Positions 1 through 14,269 of a stretch of DNA of 64,000 nt are shown piece by piece. The DNA is from Callaeas wilsoni (lineage: Eukaryota; Chordata; Aves; Passeriformes; Callaeidae). Each line of letters begins with the position of its first letter. Within the stretch, counting starts at the first letter, position 1. A program made the position numbers and the translations under genes. A model generated the notes under the pieces. It was given only the letters and a program-made list of their open reading frames with translations. It was not told where the DNA came from and did no database searches. The stretch lies in contig VWPU01001271.1 of assembly GCA_013398955.1 (NCBI GenBank), forward strand, positions 43,501 through 107,500, in the 5' to 3' direction.

Positions 1-2489
1 TTTGTTCAGATCTTGACATGGAGAAACAGAGATCCACTGTACCAAGAAACAGTAAAATATGCCTAGACTGGGAAGAAAGATGCATTTGCCATCAACAGCT
101 CTTACCCACCCTGAACTGTGACAATTTCTCTATACTGTTCAAAGCTGTTTGCTGTTTGAAGCAACAAATCTACCTTTCTGTCTATTTGCTCCCCAGCATT
201 TTCTAATAAGAGCTTAAAACAAATGGTAACATATCCTTTACCTGCCTTCTCACCCTTAAATGACAATTCAACATTAATACACATCATAAAGCCACCTTTA
301 CAGGCACTAGTAGTTTGACAGTTTTAACACCGAGAGATCTCACAGTAAAGGGGGAGAGAGAAAGCACGCAAGTGAATGCACAGATGGTGGGAGGGGACAC
401 AGGGTGCTCTCAGCAGGTTACAGTAGAGATGCATTAACTCCACAGAGGGATAAGGGCTTCCCACCAGTACAGTCATGAATTATAACTGAGCATGGGAGTG
501 AGTTCTTAGTGCCTGTCTCACAGCAAATATACTGTTCCATTTTCCTGCACAATCACCTTTCACCTTTACAAATGCAAAGCGAAGCAAAATGCACCACTAA
601 TATTTAGCAATATCACAGGTTCTTTATCTTACACAGCACACATCTACACACAGGAAGTATGGGGAGAGGCAGAGTATTCACTGACACAGCGTATCCCCGA
701 GCAAACTTACACACCCATGATCCGTGACTGTGCCTAGCTATTCTCCTGCAAAATGAGGCTGTAACAACACAGAAAAACAACTAAAGCTGCATGTAGAAAT
801 GTGTGTAACTCAGCAGTATTGGTTCATGAGAACTGAATCATCTCTTTCTCTCTTCCTTTGTTAACAGGGTGGAGGACACTCAGTTTAAGCTTTGAACACA
901 AAGCAAGCTAAACTTGAAAAAAAAAAAGTCACATGACCTTGCAAAAATCCACTCTTTTCCCATCCAAAATGTTTAAGCCTCGGTTTGATCAAAGCATGGT
1001 GAAACTGACCCACAGAACAGGTAGAAAAACTAAACCTAAAAGCTGTTCCTTCTGGTAGGGGGACATACATGCTTTTTGCAACATACACTTCCAGTTGTGT
1101 AGCCACTCTGCACCAGTCTTTTTCACTCATGTTTGGAATGGAGTGGCTCATTGATGCTCTTACCCTGCCCTAACAAAAAAAAAAAAAAGGCAAAAAGAAA
1201 AAAAAAAACAACACCACTTTTGAGCCAAGATTGCTGTTTACTGGAGTGTCTCTTTATGAATCACTGACCACACCTTGTTTTCCCAAACTATCTTGCACCT
1301 CCTCCCTAGGGGAATTCATCCCCTCCCAACTTTCCTCCTACTCAATGAACCTATCAATGGAGAAAACTTGTTATTTTTGGCAGCTGAAAATTTGACCAGT
1401 TTTAAAGGATTCATTTACCATGCCTTTCACTTTCATTTAAATCCTCAGTGTTCCTGTTCTAAATGACAGCATAGCAAGCATTGCTTTTAAGCAGTATTCA
1501 TCTTGCCCACCACATCTCAGCCTTTCACAGACGGCTGCTCTCTCTCCAACAATGGAGCCTTACTCCTTTATAGCTTGAGGGCAGAGACTCTCACTAGCTG
1601 CAGACTTGCTGCAAATATCACAATAAAGGACACAAATGTGAATTTCTCGTAAAATACGGGTTGGCTCTGGAGGTACCTTGCTTTAGAAAACTCTGTCAAG
1701 AGCAAACAATATATCTTTCTCCAAAATGCACAGCAGCCACACAGCTGAAAGAGCTTTTCCAAGTAATCTAACATGTCAATGGAATCAGGATGCTTGTGAA
1801 TTTTACACTTTTCTCCACTTTATGTCTCTGATCGATATTTTAGCTTCTTTCACACTTAATATACTCAATGCCAGTTTGGCAGCATGTCTTCTGGAACTTA
1901 AAAAAAAAAAAAGTCCCTGAAGCTTGAGGAGGTGCTCTGTGGTGGAAGAAGGTAGGGTTTGAACTACAGATTTTAAGAGGTAGTACTTTTGCTGCTACCA
2001 AACCCCTCCACCTATGCTTTGGTACACAAAAAACATGGAGGGGTGAGGATGCTGGGAGTAATGACAACCTTGTGCCAGTGCTGTGGAGGGAAGAGGGGGC
2101 AGACCTCGAGCTGCAAGCTTCCAGTGATAACCGTGTGCCATCACTCGTTGGGAAATGACAGGACCAGTGGAGAGTGGAGCCAGGAATAAGGAGCTTATTC
2201 ATGGAGATGGAGCGAGGGGGGCCAGCAGCAGGGTAGGGGGAAGGGAAATCAGATTTGCAGAACTGGCCATGAAGCTCCTCAATACACCATAGCTGGATGC
2301 TTCATAAAGTCACACTGATGGCAGTCCCGGAGATGGCCATCTGTTGTCAGCTCTGGGCCAGATGAAAGATAATATAATGGCAGCTACTGGTAGCTAACAG
2401 CAGGGCAGTTGTAGGAAGGAATGCATCCTAGAATGAAGAAGTGGTGCTTCCTGTTTAGCACAGAAAATCAGTCATCGATATCAACTACA

Positions 2490-2690
2490 TTAGCAAGAAA
2501 TTAATGGATGGACAATTAAGAGAACTGAACTGATCTACCAGGGAAATTATTCATATGCAAACAGAGTGCTTATTTCTTCTGCCTACTCCAGGTGTATGTG
2601 CCAACTGATCTGACTAATGGCAAGGTGTAGGCTGAAACATTCAGGGCACAGATGATAAAACCTCATTTTCTGCAAAGGGCAGAATTCCAT
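2490..2690. promoter_or_regulatory. Candidate intronic enhancer / conserved block
   Basis: Non-repetitive sequence with homeodomain-like cores (AAATTAATGG, GACAATTAAG) and a POU octamer-like site TTCATATGCAAAC at about 2550-2562. The gene belongs to a class known for dense conserved noncoding elements. The regulatory role is inference from composition alone. Confidence 0.22.
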
Positions 2691-3899
2691 TTCTAATGAT
2701 TATCGGTGGGTCAGGGAATACATTTACTGCTTTCCCTGCCCTCAGTCTATGACAGGACTCCCTGATGTTCGCTGAGGTTTCTATAAGTTCTGAGGGTAGA
2801 AATTGGCCTTTATGTAGTAACTGAACTTCCCCTTATTATTACCATGATTTATTTTTACAAGTGCCTTATCATTATTGTTATTAGCATCACTCAGAAGAAA
2901 AAATGTTTGCCTTCCCAAGCACTATTATTTCTATCTTGTTTATTTCTTTGTCCCATAATCTCCTTTCTGCTTCTCTTCTACTCGTCTACTTTTTGTTCCC
3001 TTCTTCTTCTGCCTTTCTGTGCCTTTTTCTTTCTGCAGCAACTTTTGATTTGCTTCTTTAGGCTAAAATCTCTAAAATCACTGTTCTATTTGCTAAAAAA
3101 CAATCAGAAATTATGCTTTTAATGTTGACATGTAACATCACTGATGCGTTTCAGAGTCAACATTTGCTGCTTTCAGACTGGAGACCATGAATTTCACTTA
3201 ACATTTTTGCATGTCATAAGGATTTGCAGTCATAAAGGTTACAAACTATACTATATTACCTGATTCTGCAGAATCTATTTAATATAGACCATATGAGTCA
3301 ATTTGAGGAAGAGATGCATGGGTTATTTTTTATAATAGTTATCTGTATTTTACAAAAAGAATTCTGCCATACAAGAGTATAAACAGGAAGAAGTAGGCAA
3401 AATGGGTGCATATATTCAAGCACACATGCTTTTGGGTATGACTCCCTAGAAAGAGAAAGAATATAAATTTTTGCTTATTTTTGAATAGGTACTTCATGAG
3501 TGTCATACAGTACTTAGGACAGTATATTTACTTTTCAGCTCTTTACCATTTTATTGTTCCTTAAGTCTGAATTTCTTTTCAAGATTAAAATGTGTATTTA
3601 AATGTAATATCCATCCCTTAACTGCTATACTGTCTTTGCCAATTAATTCTGTATTTTCATCAATAATATCACTCAAGCATCTGAAAAAAAACCTCCATAA
3701 TTGTGATTCAATTGCTCCAGAAATTTAAGGAATGGTCTCGAAGGGAATGTACAAGGGATGTTGTCAACACATTGTTTCCTGCTTATTTACAGGAAAAAGC
3801 GTAGGAAATTTTACAGGCTGACTATGGGATGTAGAGTTACACATACATGAAGTATGTGGAGACAAATAAGACACATTAGTACTAAGCTCATCTTTGACA

Positions 3900-4080
3900 A
3901 GCTCTATTTAGTGAAATCAAAATGGTCCCTGAAAAATTCTGGCATTTTGGGCTTGGTGGGCTTTGCAATGTGCTATAAATATTCATGAACTAATGAAGTA
4001 CCCACAGGGAGTGTTTACATTTGAATAGGCCAATCAAAGGCGGGTGAACTCACAAGCTCCAAACCTGGAAATTTCTTATT
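3900..4080. promoter_or_regulatory. Candidate conserved noncoding block
   Basis: Unique sequence with close-packed motifs: GCTATAAATATTCATGAAC, TGTTTACATT (forkhead-like) and GGCCAATCAAAGGCGG (CCAAT-like and TCF-like CAAAG). This spacing of motifs is typical of developmental enhancers, but no conservation data were available. Confidence 0.22.
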
Positions 4081-4554
4081 TAGAAAAGAATTACCGCATG
4101 AAAACCTAATGTGGCCATAACACCCCTAAATCCCCAGGAGGGAAGGGGCACTGGAAGGGAATTCAAAGAATTTCTTTTTGTATTTAAACTTTGTTTGACA
4201 TTGAAGCAAAAGACTTGCAGGGGAAACACTTTGAAGGTATGTCCTTAAAGAGCTAATGCATGAGTGCCTCCACCGTGCTTCTCTTGATTGCCTTTTTGAG
4301 AAAATTTGCAAAGAAAATAATTCTCCCTTCTAGGGGAAAAAGTCTCAAATCTCAGGAACACAAGGCTGAATTTTTTAAATCTTGAAAGACATGGAAAGAC
4401 ACTCAATGCACATACTGGTGCACACATACCTATCTGAAAGAAAATGCACAGTAAGGGCTCAGGGAAAAAAGCAGTCAAACTTGCAGTGCGTGCAGCTCAG
4501 TCTAGTCCCCTAAAACACAAACATTAATTACAATCCTAGTATCTCTGGAATACA

Positions 4555-4685
4555 TATTGTTATCATCATCCTCACTCCCGAGATGGAGAGCATGCATGGT
4601 TACGTGGAGCGAGTTAGCACATGACCTTTCAAATGAATCCAGCTCTCCTGACTTCTAGGCATTTGCTCCAAGAAGAGCAACCTGA
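4555..4685 (+). repeat. MIR-like SINE relic (weak)
   Basis: Order of short matches to the MIR consensus as I remember it: a TTATCATCATCCTCA segment (the stretch before the lower-case 'ccccattttacagatg' part), a GCACATGACCTT segment, then GAATCCAGCTCTCCTGACTT near the 3' side. Identity is low, so this is tentative. Confidence 0.33.
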
Positions 4686-4729
4686 CTGCCTGCTAAGGAC
4701 TAGGGCCAACATTAATGAATGTGATGCCT

Positions 4730-4940
4730 GTATTTAGGCATCAAAAGTGTTTTGTTGAAACTTTAAACGAGGCTATGGCTGCTCAGCACCTATGCTTTTA
4801 TCAAAGTTCCTAACTTCAGGCATTTCTGACCTGATTTCCTGATGTACTCAGCACCAGCATCTTGCCCTGGCCTTATCTGCAGCTGGAGGTGCTCAGCACC
4901 CTCTCAGAAATAGGCCACTGAGTTTGAAAATGCTGGCCTA
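4730..4940. repeat. Degenerate palindromic MITE-like relic of archosaur/turtle type
   Basis: The words GCTCAGCACC (4789-4798 and again about 4890-4900) and CTCAGCACC (about 4849-4857) recur, with CAGCTGGAGGTGCTCAGCAC and then AGGCCACTGAGTTTGAAAAT near the right end. This layout resembles a common palindromic nonautonomous repeat of turtles and crocodilians built on 'gaggtgctcagcacc' and 'tgaaaatcaggcc' units. I know the pattern but not a secure family name. The copy is heavily decayed. Confidence 0.45.
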
Positions 4941-5429
4941 AAGCTTTGACTGTTAATTGGATTCCAGGTAGGCTTCTTTTTAAGAAGAGCTGACAAAGTT
5001 ATTCCCTGCTGGCTCCTGGCCTTTGGGGCCTAGAAAGCCAGCATCTATGTTCCACTCCTCACCCTAAGAGCTTGGGGACCTAGAAATGCCAAAACTAATC
5101 TCCAATTTCACTTAAAAAAATGTTTTGAGGCCTTTTCTTTGTGAAGAAAACATCCTGCAGGTTTGAAAGTTTTGTGCCTGTTTTTGTGTAAAGAGTATAA
5201 ATTATTCACGGTCTCCCCTGCTGTTGGGACCTACATGGTACACAGACTCAACTACTGTGGGGGCCTTGGCAAAACAATCCTAGATGGAGGTAGCTGTGCC
5301 ACTGCTGCTATGGCTGATGCTATTCCGACACCAATCTCTTTCCCAGCTGGCCCCAGAAGGCCTCTGCCACAAGGAGACAACCCCAGCCCAGGTTAATTAG
5401 CAGTTTTCTCTAGCTGACCCCCAAATGAG

Positions 5430-5505
5430 AGAACGTAGTGTTTGAATCCCAGCTCTGCCACTGTCTCCACTAAAGGTCTCAGTCAAGCCTTTAGTTCTTG
5501 AAATA
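5430..5505 (+). repeat. MIR-like SINE fragment (5' half)
   Basis: The stretch GTTTGAATCCCAGCTCTGCC at about 5440-5460 is nearly the MIR tRNA-derived B-box region, and GTCTCAGTCAAGCCTTTAGTT follows in the position of the 'gggcaagtcacttaacc' segment. MIR copies are old in amniotes and rare in birds. Confidence 0.5.
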
Positions 5506-5941
5506 GCCTAGAGCTTGCTTAGTTCTGCTCCAGCTCAGGTCAAGGGTATTTTAAAGGCTGTTTTAAAATGTTGAGTTTTTGGGAACATTTTTCAATGCTG
5601 AGATCTTTGAAAAGTTTAACCCTTAAAGAAGTGAGGAAGAAACTAGAAGATTAGTTTCAAAAGTGATAACCTTGGAACAAGAAAATGGTAAAACTGGAAA
5701 TCCAGTGAAGGACTCACATTAAGCTACATAAAACTTCCACAGACTCTTCTATACTGCCTCTGTCCTGCTTTGTTTCGGCGGCTTGTACTGGGAGCTAAGA
5801 ATGTTCTCCTGCTGTTTGAAGCGACATGAGTAACATCTGCTCTGAGTGCTTCATTCTTTCTTTCATCCTTTCCCTGGGGAAGGAGCTGCGTATTTTGTTT
5901 TGGTAGAGCTCTGTTGCTGTGGCTTGGGATTTGGGGAAGGT

Positions 5942-6510
5942 TTAGAAATCTACATACAGGTATACGTTTCTATGAGAGAAGGGAGCCTTTGGCACATCTA
6001 GGCGCACCCTGCTCTTAAAACGTAAGTTGAGGACATCTGTTGTAATACTTAACTGCTGTGGAAGTTTATTCCATGCTTTCACAGACTGTGAGGAAGTTCT
6101 AGCTCCTGAGCAAAAATCTTCAGCTCTTTGATAGAAATGCTCACAAAGCAGAGCTCTGTCAACTACCACATTGCTACCAAATGGGCAGAACTTCTCAGGT
6201 CATCTCTGAGATGTGCTTGACCCAGTCCACCAAGAAAATTAAGGACTGAGTCTTAGAACACAACTGGACAAATATGTAGGACGGCAGTACAGACAGCAAG
6301 AGAGCTGATTGAATATGCTCCTGGTCTCCTTTGCTACTGAGGGCCAGTGCTGCAGCTCTCTGTATTAGCTGGAACGTCCTACAGGCTGATGGCTTCATGC
6401 CCAGGTATTCTGCGCTGATGGAGTCCAGATGGGAAGCAGCAAGGGCGTGAATCACTGAGGCCAGGTCCCTTTTGAACAGGATGAGAAGCAACTGCTGATC
6501 CAATTATTTC
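5942..6510 (-). mobile_element. Old CR1/L2-group LINE relic, C-terminal reverse-transcriptase region
   Basis: On the minus strand, 6503-6195 translates to a segment with DLASVIHALAASHLDSIS and FQLIQRAAALALSS. These match the conserved end of LINE RT ('lihalvtsrLDYcnalY..., lQlvQnaAarll'). In a different frame, 6169-5942 continues with SSQSVKAWNKLPQQL and a following FKSRVRLDV, matching the C-terminal 'WN.LP ... FK.rL' motif. The order is correct for one element running right to left, with at least one frameshift between the halves. The YxDD core is absent. It is far more diverged than the CR1 ends here, so it is an ancient insertion, either a CR1-like or an L2-like clade. Confidence 0.72.
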
Positions 6511-6859
6511 TTGTCCTAGTTTTTATGTTTCTAAAGTGGGGACACTTAACTACCCCAGGGGCAACTAATTATTAGTCACAAGAAGTTAAGGAAATGTCCT
6601 AATTCACCAAAAAGAGAGATCATTTTTGTATTGGGCAAAATGGTGCTGAGATCATGTAATCTTGGCTAGCATCATATTGAAAACTAACTATCATCATTGA
6701 TAAAACACTGAAAAAAAAAGTACAATTATTCATCATTTCTGTCAAATATCGGAACCTCTCTGATCCAGCAACATCTGCATAAAACCAAAGTGAATTCATT
6801 CACTCTGGGTAACACCCCACAAGGGTACCTTGTTCTTCCGCACAAACACCGCAATATGC

Positions 6860-7003
6860 TATGTCCCTGGAAGTGTTCAAGGCCAGGCTGGATGGGGCTT
6901 TGAGCAACCTGGTCTTGTGGAAGCTGTCCCTGCCCATGGCAGGGGGTTTGGAACTAGATGATCTTTAATGTCCCTTCCAACCTAAATCATTCTGATTCTA
7001 TGG
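6860..7003 (+). mobile_element. CR1 LINE 3'-end fragment
   Basis: Close match to the CR1 3' end: TTCAAGGCCAGGCTGGATGG, CCTGCCCATGGCAGGGGGTT, GGAACTAGATGATCTTTAAT, then CCCTTCCAACCTAAATC and the terminal CTGATTCTATGG tail. It is 5'-truncated, as is usual for CR1. This is the clearest evidence for a bird (or other sauropsid) genome. Confidence 0.95.
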
Positions 7004-7009
7004 AATTAA

Positions 7010-9290
7010 TACTAGGACTGGAAATAGGAAAGAGATGGTTACTCCTCATCAGAGACAAGAGAAGCACAAACACCAGAGCAAACATCTAAGCCTATGTCCA
7101 GTACAGTAAGACTAAGGCAAAAGAAGCAGGCACTGGAAATAGCATGTGGGCAGGAAAAAGAAGTCTTAACAGGTACAATTCCTTTATCAAAATTTAATGA
7201 AAATTCAATAATAAACTAGTGATAAGTTTCTTACTTCCTTATCAATTAAAAATTCAGTATTATGGATAATGGACGGAGAACACTGTTTTAGTTATATCCA
7301 CCCTCTACAGAGAACTGAATGGTCCAGGAGTTCAATTAGAAGATTTGCATCTTTTGGGACAAATCTAAGCACCCTATAAATGCTTTCAGCTTCCTTATCT
7401 GATACTTAGAGATTGTACAAGCCTATTTCTGAAAAGTCCTTATTGTGTTAAGCATGTCTTATTAAAAGCTTTCTATTCTAAAGAATAAACATTTTTAGAG
7501 ACACACTTTTTAAACTCCATTTCAGAAGTATAAATACACTATATAGCCTTTTAGACATATAAGTATGAAAATTCACAACTGGAAACACTCTAAAAGCATA
7601 AACTTCTAACTGTTACAGATTTCCATTTTCTTTCTCCATATGCAGGTAGTATCTAAAAAAGCTTCTATAGCTATTGAGCACAAAGGTGTTTAAAGGAAGT
7701 ATACGGAGCACAAAGGAAGTGTCAAAAGGATCTTAAAACAAAGAGCAAATTCCTGTAAAATTTCATTATTTCAACTTGAAGGTTGAGCAATACATTGAAG
7801 GTTTGATTTTCAGGACTGGTCATTTGTTCTCTGTTTTCACCGGAATTTGGTCCTGTGGGATTATGTTGCATTCCTAGCAAGTGTCTGGAGTGAAACAGTG
7901 GAAACTTCTAAAGGGAGTCCTACTTGATTTTTGCATTGAAAAGGTGAGATCAACATAGTGTGAGGGGATTCTTATGTTCCTATAGGCTAGTCTTTCTGAA
8001 CAGGAGCCAGAAAATGCTAAGTGAAGAACCACACTGGGCCAAACACCAAATTAAGCACCATTACAACGCATATACTTTCTGTATGCTTGAATTCATTCCC
8101 TTTAATTATCAGCTGTACCATACATGTAGATAGGACTTCCATGCTATTGCATTCTGCCCTGCTCTACCTTGTCCATGTTTCCACCATGCCCTCCCTACGA
8201 CCATGGAGTGCTGAGCCTGCCTTCTAATCTGACATCATCGGCATGTCCTGTGCATGGGCAAAGCATGTTAGATGCACATTTAACTTAAAAAGTAAGGAAC
8301 TACTCTTGATAGAATAAACATACAGCTATTCTGCAAGACCCAACACAAACCACAGTAATGTGAAAGGATAGAAAAGCATAACCTGGAGGAAAGTTGACAA
8401 AGATTCCACTGCTTTAGGTGGTAGATAGCGTGAACAAAGCAATGCCTCCTAGAACAGGTTTTAAATGAGAGTGGGCTGGAGATCGAGGTATTTTCAGTGA
8501 AAGCAGACTCCAAAGGTCAGTACCTACTGACTGCCTAGGTGCTTTGCTGTGCTTTCACCAGCCTGGTAGAAGTTACTTAGTCACCTAGGTAACTAGAGGT
8601 AAGAGCAGAAAGACAGTGATCCCAAAAAAGAAATGCAAATGGCATGATGGCACTGCATTTTTTTAAAAAACATAATGTAGTGTCTACTGAGGTGGGGCTA
8701 TCCAAGTTAATTAAAATAATAATAACAATCATAATGAATTAAGTGTATAAGTAAATTAATACCTCTTCCTTTTTGCAAGTGTAGATAAGCCAGAGGGAGG
8801 GTGTCACTAAGGATGTGGAGATGGGGTCTAGTAAGAGCCATCTGCAGCATGGAACTATCAACACACTGTCATCTAGCCCAGGCAGAGCAGAGTTTCTCTC
8901 TGTAGCAACACCCGTTTGTGCCCTTCACTAGAAAACCAGGTGCTTCAGTTATGCTGAAGTTTCAATGAATGAGGCTTAGATCGAAAGAGCAAAATCTTTT
9001 CCTTAGACTTGGGCAGGAATAAATTTTGAGTGGAAAAACATGGTTTGTTTATTATAATAAAAAAATGAAGGCAGCTGCTTGGGAGCCCATGTATTTTGAA
9101 ATGAAAGTGTACTTTAGTTTGGATAGACTTGTAAGGAGGTCATTGTACACACCACCCTGTGTGCTTTGCATCTTCACAATTCAGTTACCATTTTGCTTTT
9201 TGAAATCCAGTCCTAATTCTACTGCTAAAATTTTTACCTTGTGTTCCTGTTTCTTTCTTTTCATAACTGTCTTTTGCATACACGTACCTT
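7010..9290. other. Unique AT-rich intron, nothing recognised
   Basis: No exon, repeat family or RNA gene was recognised. Short ORFs here lack any domain. The stretch 8700-8760 is an AATAATAATAA-type low-complexity patch. Confidence 0.5.
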
Positions 9291-9295
9291 CTCTC

Positions 9296-9535
9296 TTTCT
9301 TTCTTTCTTTCTTCCTTTCTTTCTTTCTTTCTTTCTCTCTCTTTCTCTCTTTCTTTCTTTCTTTCTTCCTTTCTTTCTTTCTTTCTTTCTCTCTCTTTCT
9401 CTCTTTCTTTCTTTCTTTCTTCCTTTCTTTCTTTCTTTCTTTCTCTCTCTTTCTCTCTTTCTTTCTTTCTTTCTTCCTTTCTTTCTTTCTTTCTTTCTCT
9501 CTCTTTCTTTCTTTCTGTCTTTCTTTCTATCCTTT
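9296..9535. repeat. TTTC microsatellite organised as a 54-bp minisatellite
   Basis: A 240-bp pure C/T tract on the plus strand. Within the TTTC background the word CTTCC recurs at 9311, 9365, 9419 and 9473, exactly 54 bp apart, each followed by the same CTCTCTCTTTCTCTC block. The array is therefore about four copies of a 54-bp unit. Because 54 is a multiple of 3, all frames stay open and give artificial Phe/Leu/Ser ORFs on the plus strand and Lys/Glu/Arg ORFs on the minus strand. None is a gene. Confidence 0.97.
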
Positions 9536-10049
9536 TGTTTACCATTAATAAACAGTATCACTACAAATCTGACAATGGCTCACAAAAAGACATTCATTTA
9601 TTCATTTGACCCTATTTTTATTCCCCACCAAGTCAAAAGAGAAATTCTGTCTGCTTCCCTTCTCTGCCATTACTACACTCCTACTTCAGTGCATAGCTTT
9701 TCACATTTAAAGACAAAAGAATACATTTCTTTTCCATTTCACTGGGTTACTAAACATTTTATGGCTATCAAGCAGAAAAATAGGATGCCCATTTCTCTCT
9801 CCTAGAGAATACCTTGAGCTGCAACAACCTACAGCGCAAGAATCCTGAAATTCAGCTCTGTACCAGGTGGCTTTCTGCCAGCACCTTTTTGAAGCAGCAT
9901 GGGTTGAATCACCTGCAATTTCTCTTGTCCTTCTCTAATTCCCATCCTGATGATAAGCAAGTATCAGAGGAGGTCATGGCAAGTACAGCTTCAAACTCAG
10001 CTATCAAACACAGAATGCTATTATAACCCCCAGGTAACAAGTGTGGTAC

Positions 10050-10165
10050 CTGCAGCTCTGTTTGGAAGAAGAACTTCTGTGGACACTGTGTGCAGTCATA
10101 GATCTTGTCCTCTTGTCCATGGGCTGAGAAGATATGCTGCTGCAACTTGTTTGCTTGGACAAACA
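10050..10165 (-). CDS. ZNF423: Coding exon of ZNF423-like C2H2 zinc-finger factor (penultimate coding exon)
   Basis: This 116-bp exon takes the first base of its Val codon from the 12835-12966 exon (phase 1) and ends on a codon boundary. The acceptor reads TCTCATATTTCAG; the donor is CTGCAG followed by GTACCA, a poor match to GTAAGT. The exon finishes the finger begun upstream ([16 protein letters not shown] gives the H-X4-H pair) and starts the last finger, [17 protein letters not shown] (C-X2-C), whose His pair must lie in the next exon. HIFSAH and YDCTQC favour ZNF423 over ZNF521, where I recall HIFAVH and YDCSQC. In ZNF423 this C-terminal finger group is the part that contacts EBF proteins. 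The matching terminal exon (beginning Asn-His-Thr-Met in the family) was sought in 1-10049 and not seen. Reading through the donor would add 46 codons before a stop near 9909. Confidence 0.93.
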
Positions 10166-14220
<4,055 letters not shown>

Positions 14221-14225
14221 GACCC

Positions 14226-14265
14226 TTTTTTTTCAATTCTTATTCTTATAAGAATTGAAAAAAAA
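14226..14265. repeat. Perfect inverted repeat: 18-bp stem, 4-nt loop
   Basis: Left arm TTTTTTTTCAATTCTTAT (14226-14243), loop TCTT (14244-14247), right arm ATAAGAATTGAAAAAAAA (14248-14265). All 18 pairs match. Pairing stops at the outer bases C14225 and T14266. No flanking target duplication is obvious. Confidence 0.97.
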
Positions 14266-14269
14266 TGTC

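Larger units (their letters stand above)
1..10049 (-). other. Last intron of the ZNF423-like gene (partial)
   Basis: Inferred intron downstream of the penultimate coding exon, opening with the GTACCA donor. No terminal exon or matching zinc-finger codons could be seen, so the intron is at least 10 kb. From 1 to 4500 I see AT-rich unique sequence with short A-runs and one enhancer-like block near 2490-2690. From 4550 to 7000 it holds old repeats (MIR-like pieces, a palindromic relic, a LINE RT fragment, a CR1 end). From 7010 to 9290 I see nothing recognisable, and 9296-9535 is a pyrimidine minisatellite. If the 3' exon turns out to lie inside this interval, part of it would be 3' UTR. Confidence 0.7.

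Noticed and set aside
9181..9561. Lys/Glu/Arg-rich minus-strand ORFs resembling a charged coiled coil
   Set aside because: Same minisatellite read on the other strand.
9026..9805. 259-codon plus-strand ORF, the longest in the window
   Set aside because: Most of its length is the TTTC minisatellite, whose 54-bp unit keeps every frame open. The flanking codons have no domain.
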